In this document: positions 44,807-57,354 of the stretch, piece by piece
How the letters are laid out: each line of letters opens with the position of its first letter
How positions within the stretch are numbered: the first letter of the stretch is position 1
NCBI GenBank assembly: GCA_032690845.1
Contig: CM064424.1
Span: 45,955,511 to 46,019,510 of the forward strand
Reading direction: 5' to 3'
Length of the DNA stretch: 64,000 nucleotides
Source of the DNA: Eleusine coracana subsp. coracana
Lineage: Eukaryota; Streptophyta; Magnoliopsida; Poales; Poaceae
Position numbers and translations under genes: made by a program
Notes under the pieces: model-generated
The model's input: the letters and a program-made list of their open reading frames with translations, nothing else
Told to the model about the DNA's origin: nothing
The model's database searches: none

Positions 44807-47800
44807 ATGGAGCCTGACTGCTTAGATCTGGTGCCTGGGCTTCATTTACAGGCGGAGATCAGAGCAAAATTTGGAATAGGTGTCAATTTCGTAAAGGATT
44901 TGGGTTTATCGGAATTCTTTCTGATAGTCTCGATTGGAAGATGCTCTTTCAGATTATGTGCAGATGCAATTGCACGTATGCTACAGGCATCCTTGGGAGG
45001 TAATCATGAACTTTTCAATGTTGTCAGGCTTGGAGATCGTGTGTTTCGTTTCTCTGTTGCTTCCAAACAGGTCGGTTTTTTCGTCTACAACCTCAAATCA
45101 TTTGAGTGCAAATCTTTCAAAATCTTCTTTCATCTCTAGGGCAACGGTGGTCTGCATGCTCAACGGGAAGTTATGCAATGGAATCAAGAGGAAGAATCTA
45201 AATGGACATTAGTTCAACGTAAAAGGAAGCCTCATAGAAGATCCTACGTTGAAGTTGCAAGATCGAATCCCAGCTCAGCTCTCACTGGTGCCAATGCAAT
45301 TCCGGTTGCTGCCCAGCAAACCCAAGTTCCGCTCAAGACGATCTTTGACAGAATCCAATTTCCCCGACAATCCGTCTTTGATCGCTTGGATTTTTGGAGG
45401 CAAGGCAGAGCTGGGGATAGGCAAGCACAAAGGCATTCAGGTAATCGATTTGTTCAAGCAGTTCCCCTGACTCATCACGCTAGTCAGCAAACGGCAAAGA
45501 ACAGGGCGCCTTTTCAGGATCGGGCAAAGCGGCTTATTCAAAATTCAAATTCAAATATTACACAAAGATGGGTTCCAAAACAAGGCCAAAATCTGAAGTC
45601 GGCCCAACTTGGAATGGAGCAAGGTCCTTCTAATTCAGCCCGCTCGATCAGAGTTTGGAATCTTCTGGCCCAACCCTCTAGCTTAGAAATAGATGGGCAA
45701 CTTAGTCCCCAAGTACCCTGCTCGTAGGCAAATGGGCCCAACTTAGGTGGGGTCAATACAAATGTGCTTGGGGTAAATACAGAGCTGACCTTGTGTGTTG
45801 GAAGACAAACATCAGACCCCTCGGCTTCCATACCGAACTCTTTGGCTTCCATACATACGCTGGAGACGCGATTGCAGCTAGCAAACTTCTCTGCCTCGCA
45901 ATATCATCCGCAACCCTCTCCGTCGCCAATTCTCGCTTTAAACGAAGTTGCGGCTGCGGAAGACATTGTGGTGATTGACGAAGGAGAAGCACCAATAATG
46001 GCGTATCAGAGAGCAGACCCTCGTCCGTTCATGCCGGATGGATTTCATCACATCCAAGTCCAGAATCGACAGTTGATGGTATGTGCTATCACTTGGAGAC
46101 CGCTGCGTCGACATGAAGATTGGGCCATCGTCACCATTACTCCTTTCCCTCAGCATCCGGTAATCTTTGCTAACACTAGGGATGCAATCAGAGAGTTCCT
46201 TGAAGTTCATAGAGATATAAGAGTAAGAGACATTCAGCGTACTCATCTTGGTCAAGCTTTAGTTCGGTTTGAGTCTATCTATGATAGAGATCATCTAGTG
46301 AATACAAGGCCTCATCACTTTGGGGATGTTCAGCTTACATTTACAAGGCATGATCAGGGTAGGAATTACAGAGCCTTGAAATTTTAATAGAGAATGTTGG
46401 TTGATGTTGTTAAGATTTCCTCTGGATTATTGGGCCCAGACTCATGTAGAAAGTGCCATAGCCCCCTTTGGTAGATTGACTTTCTGGGAGGAAGATCATA
46501 GAAATATGGCCAGATTGCTGGTTCGAGCAAGAGTCACTGATCTGGTTGATGTGCCATAATTCATTGTACTAACTGATGGAGAAGGCTTTCAGGGTTTCTC
46601 TTGGACTATTCAAGTGGAGATCATATAGCAGGAACTCATGGGTGCCTTGCCACAGGATGAGGATCCTATTCCACATGGCAACAATATCAATGGGATTATT
46701 CATTTTGATTTTTTTGGCTTTGGTCAGCAGGCTAACTGGCATCAAATGTAGGCACCAGCAATGCAGCACAACAATCATCAGCGGGAAGGTCTAGTGCCTC
46801 AGTTAGCTCCTCAGGAACCTGCTCTACCTGCACAAGAACCTTTGCTGGATCTCAGTGTTCCCGATCCAGCTGAAGATATGGAAGTTGACCAAGCACATGC
46901 TGAATTCCCAATTGCAAATGGGGAGATTGACTTAAATGTTGAACCAGCAGAGGAAGCTATGGATAATGAAATCCCTGAAGTGCACATTGCTGATGTTAGT
47001 TCTGACTCTGACTCTGATGAGGAGGTAGATGAGGAGATTGAAGCTGAACCTATGATAGACTTGAATGCACAGCCGCAACAGCAATTGGTTCTAGCCATAC
47101 CTGCTGTTAACGAACATGAAGAGTAGAACCAGCAGCCTGGTGAGATGAACTTTTTTCCCATGGAAATTCAAGAGGAGGAACTGGTGTCAGACAAGGATAG
47201 TTCTGACAATAACATTGAGGCAGGAGATAATGTTCAGTTACTCCAAAATACTATTGAATCAGGGCAACAAGGAGAGCAAAATGTTAATCCATCTAAGCTT
47301 GCTCTGACTCTAATTGAAGACAATGCAGAACATGTACCAGCTCCTGCAGAACAAGATGCCCAAGATGATCAATTTCACAGTGTTCATGTTGGCATGGTTA
47401 GGTTGATACAAGAGTTTGATAGTGATCCAGTTTTGGAAAGTTACACTAGCTCTTCTGGGGTGAATAAAGTATGTTGGACACCTAGCCAAAATGCAGATGG
47501 GATAAGACTATGGGCAAAGTATTTTGCCCCAATAGGTCACAATTCATTCATTAAGATCCCACAGTGCTGGAGTGATTTTTTCTTACTACTTTTTCTTAAC
47601 CCTGCAAGATTTGATTGGGCAAAAACCTTCATTACCTCCAAAGCTTGGGATATTATCCTTACACAATGCCCCTGGAAAAGTGGTAGACATTTTGTCTTAC
47701 CACAAAAATGTCCCACAAAGGTTGCTCCTAGCTGTGTAATTGAGGAAATTACTGAGGAGGACCAGAATGAAATGAATGAGGTTTCTCTAGAGAGTAGAGA

Positions 47801-48260
47801 GGGATCAAGGTAGGGCGAATTGTAGAACATGGAAATCACAGAATTGGGTCCTATGGTTTATGCTGAGCTTTCCACTCCTAAGCAGTTTATGGGGATTTCT
47901 ACTCCTGCAGCCACCACCTCAGCATTGTACCTTAACAGAAAAAAGACCAAGGCTCCAATCGTGGATTCCAGCCTAAGGAGGAGTGAAAGAATAAAGAAGA
48001 TCACAAAGGGTTTCAAAGGGAAAGCTTGTGTGGATAGACACTGCATTTGCTGCTCAACTGAACCACCTACATTATCTTCTAAGGTAATCAGAAGTCTAGG
48101 TGAGACACTATGCAAGATATCACCTAGTGTGATCTCTGATGAAGCTTTAATCCAGAAGCTAAAAAAGGTGAAGGTTAATGCATCTAAAAAAGACAAGGCT
48201 GATGGCTCAAGAAAAGCAAACAATGATGATAAATCACATAAGAAACCAAGGAAGAACTGA
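44807..48260 (+). pseudogene. LINE ORF1 (RNA-binding protein), broken
   Basis: The best start is ATG at 44,807 in a GCCATGG context. Pieces in one frame run to 46,387 with TAGs at 45,137 and 45,725. The frame then shifts at about 46,385 and continues to 48,260 with stops near 46,558, 46,627, 46,747, 47,124 and 47,811. The middle (ITWRPLRRHEDWAIVTITPF to about 46,560) resembles the RRM-like nucleic-acid-binding part of plant LINE ORF1. The next 350 codons are acidic, with an SSDSDSDEEVDEE run. The last part holds LRRSERIKKITKGFKGK and a CICC motif. At roughly 1,150 codons this ORF1 is long for an L1 element. Confidence 0.7.
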
Positions 48261-48462
48261 CACTCAAGCTAGGATGAGTGTTGTTGTTTTATGTTTTTTT
48301 ACCTTATTTATGTCACCTGTGCTTCACCTGGTACTGTGGGAATTTCCTCTGTCATTTTGTTGGACTTGGATGCTGAAATGGATGATGATGGATGTCTTTG
48401 TCTTCTTATTTTTGGCTTGGTCCTATCCAGTGCCTCTTACTGGTCCTTCTCAGGTCTTTTAA

Positions 48463-51400
48463 ATGTCCATATACTATGTATGTGGATTCAGGAATGCTTC
48501 ATATTGTTTACTAATGGATAATTCGACAACGAATCAAAGTGGAAGGACCTGGAATGTTTTATGTTGGAATGTCAGGGGTATAAATTCAGATGAGAAGTGG
48601 ACTGCCATTAGAAGCAAAATAAGTGAATCTAATTGTGATATCAATTGTCTTCAAGAAACTAAGAGGGAGATTTTTTATGTGGCCTATAATAGAAATTTTT
48701 GCCCTCCACAATTTGATTGCTTTGAATATATTCCATCAATTGGTGCATCTGGAGGTAGCATTGTAATTTGGAAAGGTGTCCGTTTCATAGGGAATGTTTT
48801 CTTTCAAAACGAGTATGTTATGTGCATTGAGTTCATGTCACTATATTCTAGAGCTAGATGGTCCTTAGCAAATATTTATGCTCCTTGCACACCAGAGGGC
48901 AGAAGAGAATTCTTGCAATGGTTTTATAACTATGACCTAGAGGAAGACATTGATTGGCTTTGGGTGGGAGATTTTAATTTAATCAGGCGCCCTGAGGATA
49001 GAAATAGGCCAGGAGGTAACACTCAGCTTATGCTAGACTTCAATTCTGTAGTAAGTAATCTTGCTTTGGAAGAATTACCCCTAACAGGAGTAAAGTACAC
49101 ATGGACAAATAAATAGGAACATCCTTTACTCGAAAGACTAGACTGGTTCTTTGCTACCCCTTCCTGGTTGGCCAATTATCTAGGTTCTACTGTTAAGGCT
49201 CTTTCAAGAGACACATCTGATCACACTCCTTGTTTAATCAGTATCGCAACTGAAATACCTAAAGCTAGAGTCTTCAGGTTTGAAAATTATTGGTTGCAAC
49301 ATGAGCAATTCATGCAAGTTATGGAACATGGCTGGCATGTACCAGTGGCCCAAATAGATAAGGCAAAAATTGTTGTTGCCAAACTCAAAAATTTAAGAAG
49401 AGTCTTAAGTGCTTGGCAAAGAAATATTTCAAATCTGGCTACCACTATTGCAAATACAAAATCAGTGTTACTCTTATTAGACACATTGGAGGAATTTAGG
49501 GATCTCTCATTGCAAGAATGGAACTTTAGAAATATTATTCAAGAGCACCTTAAGAATTTATTGGCACAACAACTGGCCTACTGAAAGCAGAGAGGGAAAA
49601 TAAAGTGGGTCATTCTTGGAGATGAAAATACAAAGTTCTTTCATGCACATGGCACAGTGATGCATAAAAGGAAGGTTATAACATCCCTAAGGGATGGACA
49701 GGAAATTCATTCTCATGAAGGCAAAGCCCAGCTACTCTGGGAAGCATATAAAGATAGGCTGGCTACCACAGAATTCACAACTTTGCAGTTTGATCTTAGG
49801 GATCTGTTGGACATTGTGGATGATCTGGAGGAATTGGAAGGGCCCTTCTCAAAAGATGAAATAGATAATATTATCAAAAATCTCCCAAGTGATAAATCAC
49901 CTGGACCAGATGGTTTCAACTCTGGCTTTATGAAGAAATGTTGGCCAGTTATCTCTCAGGATTTCTATGATCTCTGCACTGCATTCTATAACAATATTTT
50001 ATGTATACAAAGCATCAATGGATCCTATATTACTCTGATTCCCAAAGTAGACTCGCCATCAATTGTTAATGATTATAGACCAATATCACTACTAAATTCC
50101 TCTATCAAGCTTATCACAAAAAATTTGGCTGACAGATTACAAAAGGTTATTTTGAAAGTAGTACATCAGAATCAATATGGTTTTATTAAGGCAAGATCAA
50201 TACAAGACTACCTAGCTTAGGCCTTTGAATATTTGCATATGTGCCATCAGTCAAAGAAAGAAATAGTCATTCTGAAATTGGATTTTGAGAAAGCCTTTGA
50301 CAAAGTTGAGCATGAAGTGATTCTAAAGATTCTTGAGCATAAAGGTTTTGGAAACAAATGGCAGCAATGGATAAGAGCAATTCTCACATCAGGCACGTCT
50401 TCTGTTCTTCTCAATGGAGTGCCAGGTAAAGTTTTTCACTGCAGGAGAGGGGTAAGACAAGGTGATCCTTTATCTCCCCTGCTCTTTGTCTTAGCAGCAG
50501 ATTTATTGCAAAGTATCATAAATAAGGCAAAGAACATGGGTTTGCTGAAACTTCCAGTGAATGTGGGATACACAACTGATTTTCCAATTATTCAATATGT
50601 CGATGATACCCTTCTCATAATGGAAGCTTGCCCCAGACAGCTATTTCTCCTCAAAGCACTGCTAAACACTTTTGCTTCATCAACAGGCTTAAGAGTTAAT
50701 TTCATTAAGTCAAATATTGTGCCAATAGATGTCTCGGAGGAAAAAATTACTCATCTAGCTACTACCTTTGGTTGCCAAGTGGGAAAACTACCTTTCACTT
50801 ATCTGGGATTACCTCTTGGGTTACATCAGCCAAGTGTACAAGATTGTCTACCTTTGGTCTTTAGAATGCAAAGAAGATTGGCATGCACAACTATGTTTTT
50901 AACTCAAGGAGGAAAACTGCAGATGGTTAATGCAGTGTTATCTTCACTGCCCACATATTATATGTGCAGTATAAGGCTCCCTATTGAAATTATCAATCAA
51001 ATAGATAAGTATAGAAGGCATTTGTTGTGGAGAGGAGCTGATATTAATGTGAAGAAACCCCCATTAGCTACGTGGAAAATGGTAACCAAGCCAAAGAAAA
51101 AGGGAGGATTAGGAGTTATTAGGCTGAGAGTTCAAAATGAAGCTTTACTCATGAAAAACCTTCATAAGTTTTTTACAAGAGCTGATTTGCCTTGGGTCCA
51201 ACTGATCTGGTCTAATTACTATACCAATGGTAAACTGCCCTCTGAAAGGAAAGTGGGATCATTCTGGTGGAGGAGAGTGTTACAACTGCTTACCAAATAT
51301 AAGGGGCTGGCTAAAGTTCAAGCTGGAGATGGGATAACAATACAATTTTGGCATGATCTCGGGAATGGGAAAATTCTCAAGCTGGAATATCCACAGTTGT

Positions 51401-52118
51401 ACTCTTTCACAATAAATGAATCTATTACTCTGAATATGGTGTTGCAATTGCAGGGATTGCAAGACTTGTTTCAGCTGTCCTTATCTGAGGAGGCATTTCA
51501 ACAATTCTATGATCTGCAAGTGTTTTTACAATCAATTCAATACTTGGGAACTTTGGATCAATGGACCTATATTTAGAATAATGGAAATTTCTCATAATCA
51601 AAGGCTTACAATCATCTTCATGGTTTTCCCACAGTCCATTCAATTTATAACTAGTTTTGGAACTGCTCTTGTCAACTTAAACATAAAGTGTTTTTCTGGC
51701 TACTGCTCAAAGATAGACTCAACACCAGGGGTTTATTAAGGAGGAAGAATATGGTCCTTGACTCCTATAGTTGTGAGTTATGCATCCTCCAAAGGGAAGA
51801 GACACTACATCATCTATTCATAAGATGCAACTTCGTAGTGGCATGTTGGGAAACCATTGGCATCACATATCCAAGAACATGGGATTCAGAGTCTTCAAAT
51901 ACATCAGGAAAAAATGAAATTGTCCATTCTTCATGAAAATTATAATTCTCATGTGCTAGTGCATTTGGAAGCAAAAAAATAGTTGGCTCTTCAATGATCA
52001 GGACCCACTAGTGGCACAATGCAAAATTCAATTCAAGGAGGAATTTGCCTTAGTTATGCTAAGAGCAACATCAAAATATTTCCCAAGAATCAAAATATGG
52101 CTAGAATCTATTTCTTAA
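48463..52118 (+). pseudogene. LINE ORF2: endonuclease, reverse transcriptase, zinc-binding end, broken
   Basis: ATG at 48,463. Endonuclease: CWNVRGIN, LQETK, GDFNLIRRPEDRNRPGG, RDTSDHTP. Reverse transcriptase: KSPGPDGFNSGF, NDYRPISLLNSSIK, KLDFEKAFDKVEH, RQGDPLSPLLF and a YVDDTLL palm motif at about 50,597. The C-terminal part has the HKVFFWLLLKDRLNTR helix and a CX2C...HHLFIRC zinc-binding motif (zf-RVT). One frame holds from 48,463 to about 51,890, broken only by stops at 49,114, 49,582, 50,218, 51,574, 51,595 and about 51,652; a frameshift follows near 51,900. All catalytic residues are still present. Confidence 0.9.
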
Positions 52119-52237
52119 TGTTGATCCCTTTTCTCTTTCTTCTTATTTTGTAATTCTATTTGTACAACACATGTTTCTCTTAAATTAAATATATAATCAG
52201 TGGGGGCCTTTTGCCCCTCCTATTTGGTCAAAAAAAA

Positions 52238-52251
52238 AACTTCTTGGAAGT
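52238..52251 (+). repeat. Target-site duplication of the LINE, right
   Basis: AACTTCTTGGAAGT directly after the A tail; see left copy at 44,550. Confidence 0.8.
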
Positions 52252-52440
52252 TCCAGGCTTCAAGCATTTCATTCGTGTGCTTGTTGCTGAAAGGAAGCAA
52301 TTTTACGAAGCTGTGCTTGCTCTCTCGGTGCAGAACATGGCATGAATAGTTGAATACTCGTGCCATATTCAACTAATTTGCTTCCAGTTCACTACATAGG
52401 CAATCCTACTGGCTTTTTTGGCAAAAAAATATTAAACAAA

Positions 52441-52925
52441 CTAGCACACCAACCCGTGCGTCTGCAAGGGCATATGCTATATTATGGAGAATACATAAAA
52501 AATATATTTTAACATATCTAAAATCTAAGTGCCAATTTAATCATTTTTAATGTAAATTCTAGTTTGTATCATATTTTATTTTATATGAGTTTAAATTATT
52601 TATGTATTATGATTGTTATAGACTCCTTTATATTGGTATTTTACCTCAATCTTAAAGTAATGTTATTACACATTTCTTTATATTCTGGATTTTACATATT
52701 TATGCTTGAGTTTGATGCAGACTCCAATAGTTTCCTTATTTTATTCTGAATTTTGGTACTTTTATACTCCTCTGTTATGTTTTTGTCGTCGCCGGCTAGT
52801 TTAACTTTGAACTAACCAACGACAGCAAAATAGAGGGTTTTGTGTTTGATATGGAGTATTCATAATGGCATGGTGGGTAGTTTAGAAATATATATGTGAG
52901 AATTTTTAGAATTTTTCTATGATTA
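52441..52925 (-). mobile_element. Second Helitron of the same family, minus orientation; 5' end not found
   Basis: On the minus strand it ends hairpin CCCTTGC-AGAC-GCACGGG, ten bases, CTAG, then T. The interior 'tatttctaaactacccaccatgccatt' (minus strand, about 52,860-52,890) matches the Helitron at 43.5-44.4 kb. The left boundary given is a guess. Confidence 0.6.
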
Positions 52926-53465
52926 ATGTGGAGTTATAACATGAATTTTGAACTCTATGACATTTGGCAATAGTCACACAGTTTCCAGCAATCATAGAGG
53001 TTTTCCCTTTTCTTGTGTTGCAATATTTTAATTTTGGGTGGTGGGTATGGAAGTATTCCGGAATCGCCTGTGTTTAAGCTCTGGTGGGCGCATGCGGCGT
53101 ACCATGGTACTTCACCAACCGAGCCCGACTCTGTTATCAAGAACAACTCATGATACAGTTCATACACAGAAGAAGACGTGAATTTTATTCCAGGATTCCT
53201 ATTACATGACGCTTACAGTGGAGATATGCCCAACATATTCTCGAATAGGATCAGATACCAATTGAATCAACGTGAAGAAACTCACTCTATACATTCTCTC
53301 ACGTGATGGTCTGCACAAAAACTACTACCATGAGTCCATGACTACAGACACAAACTGAATCAAACAACTGAATATACCAATCAAGTCACTTCATCTTTCT
53401 TGAATCAAAGAACTCCTAACAACCCTCTACGTGAGAGTTTGGCAGGCTGAGATCTATACTCTGAA

Positions 53466-53546
53466 TTAATTTTTTGTCTTAGGTGATGAACAGCCACAGA
53501 GGAGCTGCCAGATGCTCTTCTTCACGTTGTTGCGCTTCGACGACAT
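53466..53546 (-). CDS. 26-residue micropeptide gene, copy B
   Basis: ATG at 53,546-53,544, stop TAA at 53,468-53,466. Residues: a basic start (MSSKRNN), VKKS at 8-11, IWQLLCGC at 12-19, then SSPKTKN. An intron in the leader is predicted: donor GTATG from 53,822, acceptor CTCAG ending at 53,552, 271 bp, five bases before the ATG. TATAAAAG (53,892-53,885) lies upstream. An ATG at 53,866 falls only about 20 nt after the TATA box, so is probably not transcribed; it would open a different 38-residue frame. A leader intron and a conserved paralogue argue for a real gene. Position in the cell and role are unknown. Confidence 0.55.
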   Translation of the reverse strand: MSSKRNNVKKSIWQLLCGCSSPKTKN

Positions 53547-53551
53547 CCTTC

Positions 53552-53822
53552 CTGAGGTAAGTAAAATGCTACGAGCTCGAGACGATGTTCCGAAATCCAG
53601 ATTTCCTGAAAATAACAGAATGTAAGTCCTGATTTGTAAACATTTCGTGTGTCAGGAGAAACACCCTGAAAACATATTTTGACTTCATGTGCCAGTACTT
53701 TGTAGCAGCTATGAATCATCTACAGGTCTATACAGAAATGCAATGAATGAAATATGTACAATATAACGAAGCATCTTCATACTATCTCTTCAGGGAAAGA
53801 AATAGAAGAAACAACCCCATAC
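53552..53822 (-). other. Predicted leader intron of micropeptide gene B
   Basis: TTTACAG|GTATGGGG at the donor and TTTTACTTACCTCAG|GAAGG at the acceptor fit plant consensus. Copy A shows no matching intron. Confidence 0.5.
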
Positions 53823-53884
53823 CTGTAAACTGAATGCTCCAACAAGGTAGATAGGCTTGGTGCCATAGTGCAAGCAAGCCGGTC

Positions 53885-53892
53885 CTTTTATA
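53885..53892 (-). promoter_or_regulatory. TATA box of micropeptide gene B
   Basis: TATAAAAG on the minus strand; a start of transcription near 53,857 leaves an exon 1 of about 35 nt. Confidence 0.55.
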
Positions 53893-53899
53893 AGAGGTG

Positions 53900-55180
53900 T
53901 TACGCACGGGTAAGTACGCCGAGTATTCCCTGACACTCGGCTTGTGATTGTACGAGATTTTACTGGGAACTCTTCTTGAGAATCCGTATGAATCTTCAGT
54001 GAAGAATGAGTCATGTTCTGCCCCAGCACTTGAAATTCATGGTCCTCTCACAGAAAATTCAGTGACAGTAGCGAAAACTAGCCCTTTTCACAAGATGGGT
54101 CTTGGACGTACAGGAAATTTTGCGCACTACATGTTTTATGAAACCATATAAGGTAAAAAGGATTATTTTATAAATGTCTAAGATATATGTATACAACAAT
54201 GAAACTTCAGAATTTTTTTGAATGTCATTAGACTTCAGAACTAGCATGTCTTGGAGATCGGTGCCTTTATTTGCGAACGGTGTTATACAAAAAAATTGCG
54301 TTCGCGTAGAGCTGGTGCAACGAAATTTGTATTTTTGTAATCTCGTTGGTTGAAAGAGTCAACGTGTGTTTGAAACATTCAACAGATTCAACCATGATAT
54401 GAATGGCCCCCAAACCATCCACGACGATAGGAACGGCAAGGATGATGAAGAACTCTGTTTCGTATCTTCCAAACATCTACGGCTACAGGGATCGTCGAAC
54501 GAGAGTTTTCAAATCTACTCGGCACTGGCCGTGACGACATGAACCACTTCGAAGCGAAGGTGTGGCCACTGCCGCCAAGTCAGGGGTCTGGTCGGTGTTT
54601 GATTTTCTGACCAGGGTCCACGTCACTGTAGCTGTCGGATAAAAAAGGGAGTACGGACGTACGGTCCGGCTAACACTTGCCATCAAACTATAAAATCGAG
54701 CAGGATTATGGGTCAATTTGAGGCCCAGTTATCTTTTTTTAGCATATGAGGCCCAGTTAACTGATCCTACCTTCCGTGGAGGCACATGGAGGGTATGGGC
54801 CAATTTCCCGCTCCTGCATGTATCGGTGCGGTTCACGATTTTTTTCCAATCGGGCGAGGAGCCGAGGACGCATGCAGTGGAGTGGAGTGGTGTGTGGAGA
54901 ACGACGACGTCCATGGCTCTCGATCGAGCCGGACCGCCGTGCGACTTGGTGAACACGTACGAATGCGTGGTCGATGCAGCATAACGTAGCCAAAAGGCAC
55001 AGCGCCGGGTCTAGTGTACACTACGGCCTCTAGTATTTGGGAGGTCAGAACATAAGAGTCGAGGGGAGATGTAGCTAGCAGTCGGATATCCCTAGCAGTC
55101 TTGATAGTGTTAGGAAATATAGTGACCAGTTTCTCCAACCGTTGCCAGATGGAGCTGTCGCCATTCGTGGGGACGCTCTC
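53900..55180. other. Intergenic, no gene accepted
   Basis: Short overlapping ORFs at 54,718-54,990 on three frames have no recognisable domain. Part of 54,510-54,790 resembles 40,370-40,600. Confidence 0.3.
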
Positions 55181-56740
55181 ACTCTTGGAACCGTCACCAC
55201 ATCAAACTGTAACACCCCTATATAAGTATATCAAAAACATCAATAAAAGGAACTGTTCATTCGACATTGTTTATTGTCATTTTCACTCATTACACGTTGT
55301 CAAGCACTTGCTCTCCAAAAACAGAGAAACAGAGAGAAGGGAAGAACTCCACGGGAAAAAGCAAGCAACTGCTGGTGACCTCGCCGGAGATCAGCGGGTA
55401 AGCCATGCCGATGACGACACTTACCATGTCTTCCCTCATCGCCCTTCTCCGCCAACTCTTGGAAGATCCATGGTGTGACCATGCCCGTCGTGTGGTTCGC
55501 CATCTTCAGGCAACCCTCACTGGCAGCGAGTTTTCTCGGATCTTCTCCCTCCTTCGCTGCCCACGCCGTGGCCCAGTAGGCCATCACGGACGGCAACTGC
55601 CTATGACTTGACGAGGGTGGAGGTTCCCCAACTGTCGTCGCTGTCGTCATGGTGGCTGACGCCAACGCGGCCAGCGCTGCCGCCTAGATGTCGGTTCCTT
55701 CCAGGGGCCTCATGGCAACCTGGGGCCAAGCTCCAACACATCAGTGCCGAGGACCACCATGCAGGCACCACCTTCGCCTCTAGCACCGGTACGCCTCCCG
55801 ACCCCTATGCTGCCAACCGAGTCCGTGCTCCGCCCCGGACCGCCGACCATGGACGTCGGCGCTCCGGGCCTGATCTCCTTCATGGCCATCGCCTCAACAC
55901 CAACCATGGCAGCAACCGCTCATGTTGTTGATGCAGCGGCCCCATGCTCCCTCCCTCGTCCTCAACCGCAGCGGCGCGGTGTGCACATTTACAAGAGAGG
56001 TCAAGGAGGGGAACCCGGTCGACGTTTCGCCGTCCACACGGCGCTGCCGGCACCACCGTCCTCCTCTTCATCCAGATCTGGAGCCCGGCCCCACTTCTCG
56101 GACATCAAGGCATCCACCTTGGAGGAGGAGCACCCGATGATGCCGCTGCCACGCTCGACCTCCTTTTAACCTAGCTTCGACGTCATCATCGGAGGGGAAC
56201 CGGTCAGATCCATGGCCGGAGTGCTCAGATCCACGACCGACCCATCCTCAGACCCGCCAGCGCCGTCGCCCCATACCCCCAATGGGGGGGGCCCTCCTTC
56301 GCCATCATGCCCACCTCGCCACAACGCCACCACGCCGGCCAGGCCGCGAGCCTGGCGCATGGACGACATCGACGAGGAGGACACTCGACCCCACCGGACC
56401 CATCGTCAGTGACGAGATCCGCTCCTCCAATGCGGAGGAGCGGAGCCGTCGCGGAACGAATAGCCAAAGGGGGAGGGGGGGGGAGCCAGTGGCAGGCACA
56501 CGGCACGGCATGGCGGTGCGACGACGCACGTGGCACGCGGCTCGGCAGCACGGTGGCACACGCGGCGCAACGATGCATGCATGGCACGTCGGCGGATGCG
56601 GCATGGCAATGCCCGTGGGGTGGCGATGCACACGACGCACACAGTGTGGCGATGCACGTACGCCGCAGCATGACGGCTAGGAGACACACAGACTCGCGCG
56701 CGATGGCTCTAGGGTGTACTTGTGGATGTGATCTAGGTTG
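55180..56740. other. GC-rich, low-complexity sequence, probably transposon-derived
   Basis: It opens with TGTAACACCCCTATATAAG (55,208), like an LTR start fused to a TATA box, followed by a Pro/Arg-rich coding-like stretch. ORFs on all six frames overlap; none shows a domain. Runs of G at 56,284 and 56,470. 56,480-56,700 consists of GGCACG/GCATGG-type words. Confidence 0.35.
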
Positions 56741-56749
56741 TTACTCTTG

Positions 56750-57345
56750 ATCTATGGTGAGACCAAGACCAATTACATGTCGGTGATCGGTTGTGAAGGT
56801 CGTCACACGTTTGTACCTGATTTGAGCCCGCTGGTGAAAGGGGCATCGCTAGTGAGTGCCCGTGTCGGCTCGGGGAGTCCGGTAAGTTCTCGTGGGAGGC
56901 GAGATTGTGCCTTGGTGGAAGCTGTGACACGCACCGTATCTTCACTCCAGGAGTGATTGCGGGCTCATGGGCGAGAACTCCACATTGGTGGCGTGAGGGA
57001 CCGACACTCTGGCAGGAGTGGTCCAACGAGGAGTAGGGGAAGGCGCCATCCTTCCGAGACATCGGGAAAAAGTCATGAGCATTCTTTGACCCGCTCTTTA
57101 CTATTTCACAACTGTGTGCTCTAGTAACTAGGTTGAATTGTGGCTTGCATAGGTTAGTGTGTTTTGCTTCCGCACTTGCTTACATCATGAACATTAGCAT
57201 GTGTAGGGTCTTGGCCTCCTAGAATTGTTAGGATGCAATAATTGCTAGGTTCAAGTGGTGTTAACTAGTAGTATTCAGATTTGTGGCTGGCTTACCGATT
57301 CAACCCCCTCCCCCCCCCCCCTCTCGGTACACCTTCGGTCCTTAT
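56750..57345 (+). mobile_element. Probable LTR fragment of a Sirevirus-like element
   Basis: A long non-coding stretch ends in TTCAACCCCCTCC, a C run, and CGGTACACCTTCGGTCCTTAT, the poly-C plus 'GGTCCTT' ending typical of grass Sirevirus LTRs. It is directly followed by a second, different LTR end of the same type at 57,529. Confidence 0.4.
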
Positions 57346-57354
57346 AGTTCTATT

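Larger units (their letters stand above)
44564..52237 (+). mobile_element. Complete L1-type LINE, 7.67 kb, inactive
   Basis: Bounded by a 14-bp target-site duplication and ending in a short A run after the 3' end 'cagtgggggccttttgcccc', typical of grass L1 elements. It contains a 243-nt leader, a long ORF1 and ORF2. Full length with both ends recognisable, but both ORFs carry stops. Confidence 0.9.

Noticed and set aside
53551..53866. Upstream ATG and 38-residue frame in micropeptide gene B
   Set aside because: The ATG at 53,866 lies too close to the TATA box to be in the mRNA, copy A lacks it, and this frame does not show the synonymous pattern.
54718..54993. Small ORF on the plus strand with TATA-like context
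   Set aside because: Three frames are equally open and no homologue is recognised; left as intergenic.
55405..56690. Possible Pro-rich plant protein gene
   Set aside because: No frame keeps a domain, ORFs overlap on six frames, and the tail is low-complexity; an LTR-like start at 55,208 suggests a transposon.
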